A model generated the notes under the pieces. That model had not been told where the DNA came from and searched no databases. It saw only the letters and a program-made list of their open reading frames with translations. A stretch of DNA of 64,000 nt, taken from Synechococcus sp. HK01-R (GTDB lineage: Bacteria; Cyanobacteriota; Cyanobacteriia; PCC-6307; Cyanobiaceae). Within the stretch, counting starts at the first letter, position 1; every line of letters starts with the position of its first letter. The DNA lies in NCBI RefSeq assembly GCF_014217855.1, contig NZ_CP059059.1:2170001-2234000 (forward strand), read 5' to 3'. Positions 1 to 8,840 of the stretch are shown here, one piece after another. A program made the translations under genes and the position numbers.

Positions 1-12
1 AAGGATCTGCCC

Positions 13-624
13 ATGAAGGCACTTGTCCTTGATGACCACCGCATGGTGGGGCAAGCTCTTGCCGCTCTACTCAGGGAAGTGGCAGGGGTGCAGGTTCTCG
101 GTGCCTGCAGCAGCGTGCAGGAATGCAGCTCGCTGATTGCTAAGCACAAACCCAACCTTCTGGTGGTGGATGTGAAGCTGAAAGGAGAAAATTATCGGGA
201 TGCTGTCGACCTGCTGCACCAACACCAACCGAAGGCGCAGCTTTTGTTCGTAACAGCTCTCGGCAACAAGTTTCGCCCCCCGGTCGAACTCCAACCGTTC
301 ACCGTTGCCGTGGTTGACAAAGCCTGCGCCTGGACGTCGTTATTGGATGCGGTCGAACAATGGCGCCGCCTTCATCAGCAACCCATCGATCAACCAACGA
401 TCAAGCAAATGCGTTTAATTGAAACACTGGCCCCGCGCGAAAGAAAACTTGTTCTGAAGCTCGGTCGCGGCATGCTCAACAAAGAAATAGCCAAGGATTT
501 ACAACTTAAAGAAGATACGATCAAAACCTATCGAAAGCAGGTTGCCTTGAAGCTAGGGGTTAGCGGTCCTCAATTGATTCGCCTGGCAACTCTCTATCGA
601 AGCTGGTGCCTGAATGCAGGCTAA
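13..624 (+). CDS. LuxR/NarL-family response regulator
   Basis: A 203-residue two-component response regulator. The N-terminal receiver has the acidic pair D7-D8, the phosphoacceptor D53 in LLVVDVKL and the conserved lysine K103 in VVDKACAW. The C-terminal LuxR-type helix-turn-helix covers about residues 138-186 (APRERKLVLKLG, NKEIAKDL, EDTIKTYRKQV). Phosphorylation should control DNA binding. Its 3' end overlaps the convergent histidine kinase gene by 65 bp; that kinase is a natural candidate partner, though this is only inferred from position. The start is the ATG at the left edge of the window, with AAGGA upstream as a ribosome-binding site. Confidence 0.9.
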   Translation: MKALVLDDHRMVGQALAALLREVAGVQVLGACSSVQECSSLIAKHKPNLLVVDVKLKGENYRDAVDLLHQHQPKAQLLFVTALGNKFRPPVELQPFTVAVVDKACAWTSLLDAVEQWRRLHQQPIDQPTIKQMRLIETLAPRERKLVLKLGRGMLNKEIAKDLQLKEDTIKTYRKQVALKLGVSGPQLIRLATLYRSWCLNAG

Positions 625-1693
625 AACAAGGTAAATCGAGCAGAATTTCAGCTCCCCCGATGGTTGAAGAACAACCGAGAGCGACTCGGCCACCATTGGC
701 TCGCGTAAAAGCCTGCACGGTTAACAAACCGAGTCCCATCCCATCGGGCTTCGAACTCATCAAAACCAGATCCTGAAGGTTTCGGGTCTTTAGTCCAGGA
801 CCGCTATCGGCAACGCTCAGGTGCACCCTTCCCTGTCTCGAGCACAAGCGCACTTCCAAATAACGATGACCAGGATCACTCTTCAACAGTGCTTCGCGAG
901 CATTGGTTAGAAGATTACGCAAAACCATGACCATTTGAGATCGGTCCAAGTTCACCAGCAGAGGCGAAGACGGCAGATCTACACTCAAACCAATGGACTC
1001 CGAGTCTCGGATCGTCTTCATCGCAGCCAAGCAATCGCGAACGCAAGCAATCAGATCCCAAGGAGCAGGGCTGATCGAGCGTCGATGCGACAAGCGCACC
1101 ATCGCCTGCACCGCCGTCTCGATCTCAACCCCAGCCTGAAACATGATCTGCAACCCAGAGCGCAGGGCATCCGGATCACTTTCGAGTGCCTCGGATTCCA
1201 GCTTGTGGAGCAGCAGACGAACTTGCAACTGCAACTGAGCGAGCGGCTGGCGCAGCTCATGGCTGAGCAGGCTCATCTGCAAACTCTGATTTAACTTGCT
1301 CTGAAGTTGATTCCGTTGAGCCTGGAGCTGGTTTTTCTGCCGCATGGTTCGTTTGCGCAGCTCCGCAATCCATACCAATCCAGTCAGCGCAAGCGGGCGC
1401 ATCAGCAGATCAAAGCCGGGATACAGAACAAGCACCCCAGCATCGAGAAGAATCGCTAGCCCCGAATAAACGTAGAAACTCAACCCCACAAGCAACACTT
1501 GCAAGGGGCCGAGCAGCATGGCCCCAAGCACGACGGGCAAAAAACACCAGTCGAGCCAGGTGTGTTCATGGGTTCCCCCGGACCAATAGGTGATGAAGAT
1601 GATCAAAGCCGTTGAGAGGCTCAGGGCCAGTGTCATGGCCCAGTCAGCCAGCCCATGCCCAGGACGCCAGCGGGCCATCCATATCTGAGACAT
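560..1693 (-). CDS. Membrane sensor histidine kinase
   Basis: A 377-residue kinase. Residues about 18-110 hold four or five hydrophobic segments and no obvious large periplasmic domain, so it probably senses within the membrane. A coiled linker (about 113-138) leads to the H-box SLLSHELRQP with H145. The ATP-binding domain has the N-box NLLTNARE (N264), G1 box DSGPG (296-300) and G2 box GMGLG (318-322). It runs convergently with the response regulator and their coding ends overlap, an arrangement that differs from the usual kinase-regulator operon. The stimulus is unknown. Confidence 0.88.
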   Translation of the reverse strand: MSQIWMARWRPGHGLADWAMTLALSLSTALIIFITYWSGGTHEHTWLDWCFLPVVLGAMLLGPLQVLLVGLSFYVYSGLAILLDAGVLVLYPGFDLLMRPLALTGLVWIAELRKRTMRQKNQLQAQRNQLQSKLNQSLQMSLLSHELRQPLAQLQLQVRLLLHKLESEALESDPDALRSGLQIMFQAGVEIETAVQAMVRLSHRRSISPAPWDLIACVRDCLAAMKTIRDSESIGLSVDLPSSPLLVNLDRSQMVMVLRNLLTNAREALLKSDPGHRYLEVRLCSRQGRVHLSVADSGPGLKTRNLQDLVLMSSKPDGMGLGLLTVQAFTRANGGRVALGCSSTIGGAEILLDLPCFSLHSGTSFDRELPGESIEDR

Positions 1694-1823
1694 CAGCCCA
1701 CTCGAGGTTGCGCCACCTTGAGCACTAAACCATCAGAGTGCAATCCCAGCTTGATGGTTGAACACTTTCAGGATGAGCGCGTCCGCTGCAACCCATTGCT
1801 GGGGCAGCGTGATGCTGCCTGCT

Positions 1824-4223
1824 TCAAGCCAACCCCAGGGCCGCTTCAATCGTCGCCACCTTGAGTCGCATCCGCAGCACGGCGTCGGGATTCAGGCTGA
1901 GGGAATCAATGCCCTCCCCGACGAGGAACTCGGCGATCGAAGGGTGATCACTCGGCGCCTGCCCGCAGAGACCCACCGGCTTGCCATTGCGCTTGGCCGC
2001 ACGGATCAGAAGCTGCATCATCGCCAGCACCGACGGGTCGCGCTCATCAAAACAAGCGGCCATCTGTTCTGAATCACGATCGAGGCCGAGCGTCAGCTGG
2101 GTGAGATCGTTGGAGCCAATCGAAAAGCCATCGAAGCGTTGCGCTAACGCATCCGCACACATCGCATTGCTTGGCAACTCGCACATCACATAGATCTGCA
2201 ACCCCTCCTGCCCACGCACCAAGCCATGGCTGGCCATCTCCGCCAGGACCTGATCAGCCTCCGTCAAGCTGCGGCAGAACGGCACCATCGGGATGACATT
2301 GGTGAGACCGAGCTGAGCACGCACCCGCAGCAGCGCCTGACATTCCAGGGCAAAGGCCTCCCGAAACCCCTCGGAGCTGTAGCGCATGGCACCCCGCCAC
2401 CCCAACATTGGATTCGCCTCGACGGGCTCGAAAGGACTGCCGCCAATCAGATGGCCGTATTCATTGCTCTTGAAATCCGAGAAGCGCAGCAGCACTGGTC
2501 TGGGGTAAAAGGCCGCAGCGATGCGCGCCATCCCCTCCGCCAGCTGATCCACGTAGTACGCCACCGGACTTGAGGCATCTCCGACAATCTCCGCAATTCG
2601 CTGTCGTTCCAGGGGGTCGCCAATCCGTTCCGGATGCAGCAAAGCCATCGGATGCACCCGAATGTGGTTAGCGATCACGAATTCGAGCCTTGCCAGCCCA
2701 ACCCCGTCACAGGGAATCGAAGCCAGTTTGAACGCCTCCTCCGGATCGCTCACAGTCATCAGAATCTTGGTTCGAGTGACGGGGAGATTGCCCAGATCCC
2801 GTTCCTCCACGTGAAAGGGCACCTCCCCGCGATACACGCGCCCCTCCTCGCCCTCACAACAGCTGGCGGTGATCGCCTCCCCTGATTCAATCCTTGCGGT
2901 GCCATCACCCGTCCCGACAATGGCGGTGAGCCCCAACTCACGGGCCAGGATGGCCGCATGGCAGGTGCGTCCCCCACGATCCGTGATCACACCAGAGGCT
3001 CGTTTGAGGATCGGTTCCCAATCGGGGTCTGTGCGGGTGGTGATCAGCAACTCGCCGTCTTGAAAGCTCTGGATCTCCCTCGGGGAGCGAAGCACCCGGG
3101 CCTTTCCGGTGCTCACCCCAGAACCGATGGCTCGCCCGCGGCAGATCGGCTCACCACTGTCGCCATCCAAGACCCAACGGCGCAGTACTGATCCGTAATG
3201 CCTGGAGTGCACGGTTTCGGGGCGGGCCTGCAGGATGAAGAGTTCACCGCTCTCGCCATCCTTCGCCCACTCGAGGTCCATGGGAGTGGCGTGGCCAGAC
3301 ACCTGGCTGTAGTGGGCTTCGATCCGGCAGGCCCAGTGGCCAAGCTGAAGCACCTCCCCCTGGGATAGCGCAAAGCGATGCTGATCCTCGGGACGCACGG
3401 ATTCAGATCGCACGCTGCCTTCCGGAGTGAGCACACAGCGCCGCGCTTTTGAACCGCAACGACGACTGAGGATCGCCGGGTATCCCAGCTCAAGCGTTGG
3501 CTTGAACAGCCAATACTCATCGGGATTCACATCCCCCTGCACCACCGATTCACCTAGGCCATAGGCGGCATTGAGCAACACCACATCTGGGAAGCCCGAT
3601 TCGGTGTCGAGTGTGAACATCACACCCGAGCAGCCCAGGTCGGATCGGACCATGCGTTGAATGCCAATGGCTAGGGCCACACCGAGTGAGTCGAAGCCAT
3701 GCATCTGCCGATAGGCAATTGCCCGATCGCTGAACAGTGAGCTGTAGCAGCGCCGGCATGCCGCCAGCAGTGCTGCCTCCCCCTGCACATTCAGAATCGT
3801 GTCCTGAAGCCCGGCGAAGGAGGCCTCGGGCAGATCCTCGGCGGTAGCGCTGGAGCGCACCGCCACCGGCGGTGAACCCATGCTGCGGTAGGCGTCACGA
3901 ATGGCCCCGACCAGGGCCGCCGGAAGCGTGGTCTGCAGCACCAGGGCCCGCGCCGCTGTGCCAGCCGCCTGCAGCGCCTTGAGATCGCTGACGTCCAAGC
4001 CAGCAAGCAAGCGCCTCAGCGGATCACGCAACCGGCCCTCATCCAGAAGGAGGCGAAAGGCCTCGGTCGTGGTGGTGAAGCCACCGGGAACCCGAATCCC
4101 CTCGCTGGTCAAGGCTTGAAGCATCTCGCCAAGCGAGGCGCACTTTCCGCCCACGGCGGCAACACAGCGCAGATCGACCGACTCCAGCGGCAGCAGCAGA
4201 TCCGATCTCACCACCCACCGCAC
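1824..4223 (-). CDS. ppsA: Phosphoenolpyruvate synthase
   Basis: A 799-residue protein of full family length that makes PEP from pyruvate and ATP (AMP and phosphate released). Domains in order: N-terminal PEP/pyruvate-binding ATP-grasp domain (GGKCASLGEM near 25, AVRSSATAEDLP near 121, QARPET near 332), the swivelling phosphohistidine domain with GGRTCHAAILARE (H422 as phosphoryl carrier), and the C-terminal TIM barrel (GSNDLTQLTLGLDRD and the catalytic-cysteine segment GLCGQAPSDHP). All hallmark residues are present, so it should be active in gluconeogenesis. It is divergent from the sigma factor downstream, with about 200 bp between them that could hold both promoters. Confidence 0.95.
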   Translation of the reverse strand: MRWVVRSDLLLPLESVDLRCVAAVGGKCASLGEMLQALTSEGIRVPGGFTTTTEAFRLLLDEGRLRDPLRRLLAGLDVSDLKALQAAGTAARALVLQTTLPAALVGAIRDAYRSMGSPPVAVRSSATAEDLPEASFAGLQDTILNVQGEAALLAACRRCYSSLFSDRAIAYRQMHGFDSLGVALAIGIQRMVRSDLGCSGVMFTLDTESGFPDVVLLNAAYGLGESVVQGDVNPDEYWLFKPTLELGYPAILSRRCGSKARRCVLTPEGSVRSESVRPEDQHRFALSQGEVLQLGHWACRIEAHYSQVSGHATPMDLEWAKDGESGELFILQARPETVHSRHYGSVLRRWVLDGDSGEPICRGRAIGSGVSTGKARVLRSPREIQSFQDGELLITTRTDPDWEPILKRASGVITDRGGRTCHAAILARELGLTAIVGTGDGTARIESGEAITASCCEGEEGRVYRGEVPFHVEERDLGNLPVTRTKILMTVSDPEEAFKLASIPCDGVGLARLEFVIANHIRVHPMALLHPERIGDPLERQRIAEIVGDASSPVAYYVDQLAEGMARIAAAFYPRPVLLRFSDFKSNEYGHLIGGSPFEPVEANPMLGWRGAMRYSSEGFREAFALECQALLRVRAQLGLTNVIPMVPFCRSLTEADQVLAEMASHGLVRGQEGLQIYVMCELPSNAMCADALAQRFDGFSIGSNDLTQLTLGLDRDSEQMAACFDERDPSVLAMMQLLIRAAKRNGKPVGLCGQAPSDHPSIAEFLVGEGIDSLSLNPDAVLRMRLKVATIEAALGLA

Positions 4224-4425
4224 CCCCAGGAGTCATCGCCAGGTCGCTGGTGCCGGTGAGATGCAGCGAGACGAGCCATACGACGCGGTTGATCGCGATG
4301 CCATCAGTGTGGGAAGGCCGAGCCGACAGTTCTGAAAACGAGACAACAACTGCTCCAGATCCGCAGCAGTCCGAACAGATCGAGGGAATCCCCCTAAGAC
4401 CTGCGCATCCGACAAAAGCCGACCG

Positions 4426-5259
4426 ATGCGCGACGGTGCCGTGACGATGATTCTCAATAGTGCTGGTCGCCAACCGATCCCGACACGGGCTGAGCAGCTG
4501 CATCTCGCCCGGCTGATCCAGCAGGGTGAAGCAGCAGATGCCACCCCGAAGCAACGCAAGGCCGGACAACGCGCACGCCAGCGGTTGGTGATCGGCAACA
4601 TGCGTCTGGCCGTGGCGGTCGCCCGTCGATTGATGCCACGACTCAAAAGTGGTGCCAGCCTGGAATTCGCCGATCTGATCCAAGAGGCAATCATCGGCCT
4701 GAATACAGCAGCGCTCCGCTTCGATCCCGAGCGGGGTTGCAGTTTCAGCACCTACGCCGTCTGGTGGTGCCGACAATCGGTGCAGCGACTGATTCAAGTG
4801 CAAGCGTCAACGATTCGAATTCCAGCCCATGTGCAGGACATGGAGCGGCGCTGGAACTTCCGACCACCAACACAGAACCTGGAGCAGTTCTGCCAGGAAT
4901 GGCAAACCAATCCGGCGAGCATGGAAATGATCCTGATGGTGGTGAATCAGGCACGCACTCGCAGTTTCGATGGTCCACACCATCCCCAAGACGCGGAGAG
5001 TGGCCTGAATCTCTCCGAACAGATTGGTGGTACGAGTGACGATCCCCTCGAGCAGATCGATCGCCGCCTGATGCTGGATCGCCTGCAAGCGGCGATGCCG
5101 GAGGAACTAGCCCTCCTGGAGCGCCACGTGGTGAAACGAGACAGCACGAAAGAGCTGGCCAAAGAACGCTCCATCAGTGCCACCGCCATGGGCCGTCAAC
5201 TCCAACGGGCACGTCAACGCTTGCGCACGGTGTTGGAACGGGACACGGGCCATTGCTAG
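4426..5259 (+). CDS. Sigma-70 family RNA polymerase sigma factor
   Basis: A 277-residue alternative sigma factor. Region 1.2-like sequence (RAEQLHLARLIQQGE) is followed by region 2 (RLVIGNMRLAVAVARR, LEFADLIQEAIIGLNTA, FSTYAVWWCRQSVQRLI), region 3 (TIRIPAHVQDMER) and a C-terminal region 4 helix-turn-helix (TKELAKERSISATAMGRQLQRARQRLR). Regions 1.2 to 4 mark it as a group 2 type factor, as cyanobacteria carry several for stress and light responses. The region 2.4 DNA-contact segment is canonical, whereas the region 4 linker is shorter and less typical. ATG at 4447 is an alternative start and removes seven residues. Confidence 0.9.
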   Translation: MRDGAVTMILNSAGRQPIPTRAEQLHLARLIQQGEAADATPKQRKAGQRARQRLVIGNMRLAVAVARRLMPRLKSGASLEFADLIQEAIIGLNTAALRFDPERGCSFSTYAVWWCRQSVQRLIQVQASTIRIPAHVQDMERRWNFRPPTQNLEQFCQEWQTNPASMEMILMVVNQARTRSFDGPHHPQDAESGLNLSEQIGGTSDDPLEQIDRRLMLDRLQAAMPEELALLERHVVKRDSTKELAKERSISATAMGRQLQRARQRLRTVLERDTGHC

Positions 5260-5284
5260 GAAAGAGCAAGCGAGCGAAAGCGGC

Positions 5285-6433
5285 ATGGCATCCGAGCAAA
5301 CCTGGAACCGTGAAGGGTTACCGGCCTGGAGTTACCGCAGCGATCGGATCATGGCGCTTGAAAAAGAACGGGTGTTTCTGAACCACTGGCATGTGGTCGG
5401 GCATATCAATGACCTCAAGGAGAAAGGCGACTGGCTGAGTTTCGATTTGCTTGGAGAACGAGCTCTTGTAATCCGGGGTGGGGATGGGTCAATCAGAGCG
5501 TTTCACAACACGTGCCGACACCGAGGTTCCCGGCTCGTTGAAGGTGATCAAGGTCATTGCCGTGGGGCGTTGATGTGCCCTTTTCATGCCTGGGTTTACA
5601 CCCTTGAAGGAGATCTCAAAACCCCATCTCAACCAGACAAGTTTCCTGCACTTGACAGCAAAGAATGGGGACTAAAGCGATTGGAGCTGGAGATCTGGCG
5701 AGGCTTCCTCTTTCTGCGTTTTGAACCTGGCCCGCAGGGCTCGATCGCTGAAATGATGGGGCGACACGAGGACGAACTCAGTGTTTACCCGCTCGAATCA
5801 CTCCAACCAACGGATGGCCTCTACACCAGCCCGATCACTCCGGTGAACTGGAAAGCGATGGTCGATGTCGACAACGAGTGCTACCACTGTCCCACCGCCC
5901 ATCCGGGCCTCACCGATCTCTACGGACGCTGCTACGAGGAAGGTCCATGGATTGATGGAACCCATCGAATCCGAGGCCCCTTCAACGAGAACCCATCACG
6001 GCGAGAGTTGAATCAGCGCTATCGAGAGCTGGTGGAGCAACATCCGGAACCCTTCCGCTCCATTCCACAAGCGTGGCTTTACATCGGCCTATTTCCAGTC
6101 TCAGTCCTCGTCTTCTATCCCGAATCGGCAGGCTTCTACCGCTCTATTCCGCTCAACGCGCAGACCTCGGTGATGACGGGTGCGACATACAAGTACGACG
6201 GAGAAAGCGAGAGCATGACACTGGCCAGAGAAACATCCACAGCCATCGACGCGGAGGTGATGCTGGAGGACAAACATATCTGCGAACTGCACTATCAAGC
6301 CACTTCGTCAAAATATTGGGATCATGGGCTACTCGGGGACTCTGAAAAAGCGTTACGAGAACACCACGACACCCTCCGCGAACTCATCCCTGAACTGAAC
6401 AGCTCCAAATCACCTGGCGACTCCTGGCACTGA
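5285..6433 (+). CDS. Rieske 2Fe-2S ring-hydroxylating-type oxygenase, alpha subunit
   Basis: A 382-residue oxygenase. The Rieske centre is C-R-H ... C-P-F-H (CRHRGSRLVEG then MCPFHAWVY). The mononuclear iron site is in the segment DNECYHCPTAHPG. That active-site signature resembles glycine betaine or choline monooxygenase relatives more than aromatic dioxygenases, so an N-demethylating or quaternary-amine substrate is possible, but I cannot fix it from sequence. A reductase partner is not adjacent. The ATG at 5285 was chosen because the upstream in-frame extension overlaps the sigma factor and lacks family features. The last 24 bp overlap the convergent SMR gene. Confidence 0.87.
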   Translation: MASEQTWNREGLPAWSYRSDRIMALEKERVFLNHWHVVGHINDLKEKGDWLSFDLLGERALVIRGGDGSIRAFHNTCRHRGSRLVEGDQGHCRGALMCPFHAWVYTLEGDLKTPSQPDKFPALDSKEWGLKRLELEIWRGFLFLRFEPGPQGSIAEMMGRHEDELSVYPLESLQPTDGLYTSPITPVNWKAMVDVDNECYHCPTAHPGLTDLYGRCYEEGPWIDGTHRIRGPFNENPSRRELNQRYRELVEQHPEPFRSIPQAWLYIGLFPVSVLVFYPESAGFYRSIPLNAQTSVMTGATYKYDGESESMTLARETSTAIDAEVMLEDKHICELHYQATSSKYWDHGLLGDSEKALREHHDTLRELIPELNSSKSPGDSWH

Positions 6434-6760
6434 CTCCACTAAGCCCGGATAGTTCGAGATCATGACTCCCAAGAAGATGAGAAGCAAGCCAAGAGCAACT
6501 TTCCATCCAAACTTCTCTTTGTAAACGAGAATTCCCGTCAGAGTCACAACAGACATGCCGAGGCCAGACCAGATGGAATAGGCAATGGCAAGGGGCAGCC
6601 TTGCCAAGGCCTGACCCATAAAAGCGAACGAAAGGATGTATCCGAAGACCGCAACAGAACCCAGGACTGGCCTCTTGAAACCATTGGAACCCTTCAATGC
6701 GGTCGTGCCAATATTCTCAAAAAGAATGGCGACAATCAGAACGGCGTAACCAAGCCACAT
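6410..6760 (-). CDS. Small multidrug-resistance (SMR) exporter subunit
   Basis: A 116-residue protein with four hydrophobic helices and the SMR signature: a membrane-embedded glutamate in the first helix (AILFENIGTTALK) and AIAYSIWSGLGM in helix 3. SMR proteins act as dimers exchanging protons for cationic drugs, polyamines or quaternary compounds. The ATG at 6758-6760 overlaps the stop of the upstream paralogue (TGATG), which implies translational coupling and a hetero-oligomeric pump. The two N-terminal halves differ enough that an asymmetric pair is likely. Substrate unknown; the neighbouring betaine-type oxygenase hints at quaternary amines, by inference only. Confidence 0.9.
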   Translation of the reverse strand: MWLGYAVLIVAILFENIGTTALKGSNGFKRPVLGSVAVFGYILSFAFMGQALARLPLAIAYSIWSGLGMSVVTLTGILVYKEKFGWKVALGLLLIFLGVMISNYPGLVESVPGVAR

Positions 6761-7131
6761 CAGGCCACCTCCTGCTGGGCTGAATTCAAAACCAGAATCC
6801 CTACAAACACGAACAACAACCCAACAATCACCGCCGGAGTCATCAACTCCGAAAAAATCACAATGCCGATCACACTGGCCACCACCATACCGATACCAAC
6901 CCATAGGGCATAAGCAAATCCCATAGGGAGTACGCGCATGCTGCGCCCGAACCAGAGCATCGACAAGGAATAACCAGCGATCGCCAAAAGTGTTGGCAGC
7001 AGCTGAGAAAAACCATTGGACGCCTTCATCGCTGAGGTTCCCACCTGTTCAGCAGCGATCGCCAAGAACAATTCCACAAGTGCAAGCCAGCGTCGACGGT
7101 GTGTTGTCGTGGGCCCAGGAGCAGCTTCCAT
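6760..7131 (-). CDS. Small multidrug-resistance (SMR) exporter subunit, first of pair
   Basis: A 123-residue SMR protein with a short basic N-terminal tail (residues 1-15, including HRRR) before four transmembrane helices. Helix 1 carries the essential glutamate (FLAIAAEQVGTSAMK) and helix 3 has FAYALWVGIGMVVAS. Its stop overlaps the start of the second SMR gene by one base, so both are made from one transcript and probably form a heterodimer, as in EbrAB or MdtIJ. The N-terminal tail is longer than in most members and should lie on the cytoplasmic side. Confidence 0.9.
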   Translation of the reverse strand: MEAAPGPTTTHRRRWLALVELFLAIAAEQVGTSAMKASNGFSQLLPTLLAIAGYSLSMLWFGRSMRVLPMGFAYALWVGIGMVVASVIGIVIFSELMTPAVIVGLLFVFVGILVLNSAQQEVA

Positions 7132-7189
7132 CTCAAGTCATTGAAAATCCTCTCTCTGTTATGGCAAAGATCTTGATCGACAACCAAAT

Positions 7190-8017
7190 TCAGCGCAGTC
7201 CAACGGTCGGGCCCTCACTTGGCTGAAGACCTGGGGTAGCCAAACCTTCACGGAGAGCCTTCACCACACGGCTGGCGATCTGCTCAAGGGTGGGCTGCCG
7301 GCGAGACGGATCCCGCAGGCTTGCTTCCAGCACGCCTTCAAGTTGGCCGATCTCGAGCATCGAGATCCCCCGGCGGGGTGCACCGAGGATGCCGCGATAG
7401 TGGTAGGGATAGGCCCCAAATTCCTTCGCCAGCGCCTCATCCAGCACGGAAAAGCCAAAGGCCACAGCTGGAATCACTCCAGGCCCCACCCCATGGGGCG
7501 CGTAAGCGTCGTAGTGAATCTCCAAGACGTAGCCACCACGCGATGCATGGTCGTAGCCGACAGCCCAATTGGTGCGGGGATCCTGCTCGTTGCGAATCGT
7601 GCGCACGCCGGGGTCATAGAAGCGGATGTTGAGGCCCTGCCGCTGGCCTTCTGCCACCACCGCCTTGGCCGTGAGCAGGTTCCAATACAGCTCATCGGTG
7701 ATCCCCGCTTGCATCGGCGCCGCTCCACCAAGATCCACCGCCCGCCCGGGAGTTCCCGAGCCATGCATCCGCTGGGAGTCGGCATGGCCGGCCATGACCA
7801 GGATCGGCATTTGCTTACTGGGAACCACCGTGCCGACCCAGTTTTTGCCACGCCCGGCAGCTGCGGGCATCGGCGGCAGTCGGGGCACCAGGCGCTGAGA
7901 CTCCGGGTCTGGAGCATTCATGCTCTCAAGAATGTCCATCAGACCGGCCTGAACAGGGCTGATGGCGCCGAGAGCGCCAGCCAACAGCAGGGCGATGGGA
8001 CGCATGGGAATCAGCAT
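7190..8017 (-). CDS. Secreted N-acetylmuramoyl-L-alanine amidase-like protein
   Basis: A 275-residue protein with an N-terminal signal peptide (MRPIALLLAGALGAISPVQA, from the second Met at 8005). The mature part has an amidase_3-like layout: a first zinc-ligand motif MAGHADSQ, later the EIHYDAYAP segment with E and H, and a terminal glutamate in SMLEIGQLEG. These match the positions of zinc ligands and catalytic glutamate of cell-wall amidases, but the surrounding sequence is divergent, so the substrate is uncertain. It would act in the periplasm. It stands alone between the SMR pair and the zinc transporter genes. Confidence 0.65.
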   Translation of the reverse strand: MLIPMRPIALLLAGALGAISPVQAGLMDILESMNAPDPESQRLVPRLPPMPAAAGRGKNWVGTVVPSKQMPILVMAGHADSQRMHGSGTPGRAVDLGGAAPMQAGITDELYWNLLTAKAVVAEGQRQGLNIRFYDPGVRTIRNEQDPRTNWAVGYDHASRGGYVLEIHYDAYAPHGVGPGVIPAVAFGFSVLDEALAKEFGAYPYHYRGILGAPRRGISMLEIGQLEGVLEASLRDPSRRQPTLEQIASRVVKALREGLATPGLQPSEGPTVGLR

Positions 8018-8059
8018 GAGTGCCCCATCGTGCCGTGACGCCGTTCTTTCGTCACCTCT

Positions 8060-8839
8060 TCAAGTGCGTTCTCCGCGCATGCCCGGCACGCAGAGCAGCA
8101 GGAGACAGGCCACACCGATCAGAGGACCGGGCGGAAGATTGAGGGGAATGGCAAGCAGAAAGCCCCCGGCACTGAGAGCCAAACCCACCAGGGAGGCCGC
8201 ACAAATGGCCGCCCTCAAACTGGAGGCACGACGAAGACCCGGCAGCACCGGGGCACACAGCAGCCCAATCACGAGAATCACCCCCACAGCGGCCATCGCG
8301 CTGACAATCACCAAGGCCGTGACCAGCGCCATCGCCAGGCGCAGCACCCGCACCGGCAAACCGGAAGCCGCTGCACCCTCTGAATCGACCCCCAGATACA
8401 CCAGCTGGGAGTAACGCCCCATCACCAGCGCACCCAGAGCAGAGGCTGCGACCAGCACCCTGGCCAGATCCCACCAGGTCACGGTCAGCAGATCTCCGAA
8501 CAGCAACGCGTCGAGATCAAGACGCAGATTCAGAAGCGGAATCAGCAGCACCCCCAGACCCAAAAAGCCAGCGAGCACGGTGTTCACCACCGCATCGTGA
8601 TTGGCAATCCTTCCCCGTTGCAGGCGCTCCGCCAGCAGCGAACCAAGCAGGCCACTGATCACCCCCCCGATCGCTGGATCAATCCCAAAAGCCACCGCCA
8701 CAGCAAGCCCTGGAAGCACGGCATGGGAGATCAGGTTGGCCTGCAACTCCCGCCGTTGTGTGACCAGCAGGGTTCCTGCCGCAGGGCAGAGAACACCGAT
8801 CAACAGTGTCATCAACAGGGGCAAGAACCAAATCTCCAT
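8060..8839 (-). CDS. znuB: Zinc/manganese-type ABC transporter permease
   Basis: A 259-residue integral membrane protein of the ABC-3 permease family (ZnuB/MntB), with about seven or eight hydrophobic helices. The family motif near the start reads LISHAVLPGLAVA. The ATG at 8837-8839 starts one base after the stop of the ATPase gene, so the two are co-translated. The Zur-like box at 10578 and the ZnuA gene nearby point to zinc. A second, clearly different permease of the same family lies at 22906-23754, so this organism has at least two such transporters. Confidence 0.88.
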   Translation of the reverse strand: MEIWFLPLLMTLLIGVLCPAAGTLLVTQRRELQANLISHAVLPGLAVAVAFGIDPAIGGVISGLLGSLLAERLQRGRIANHDAVVNTVLAGFLGLGVLLIPLLNLRLDLDALLFGDLLTVTWWDLARVLVAASALGALVMGRYSQLVYLGVDSEGAAASGLPVRVLRLAMALVTALVIVSAMAAVGVILVIGLLCAPVLPGLRRASSLRAAICAASLVGLALSAGGFLLAIPLNLPPGPLIGVACLLLLCVPGMRGERT

Positions 8840-8840
8840 C

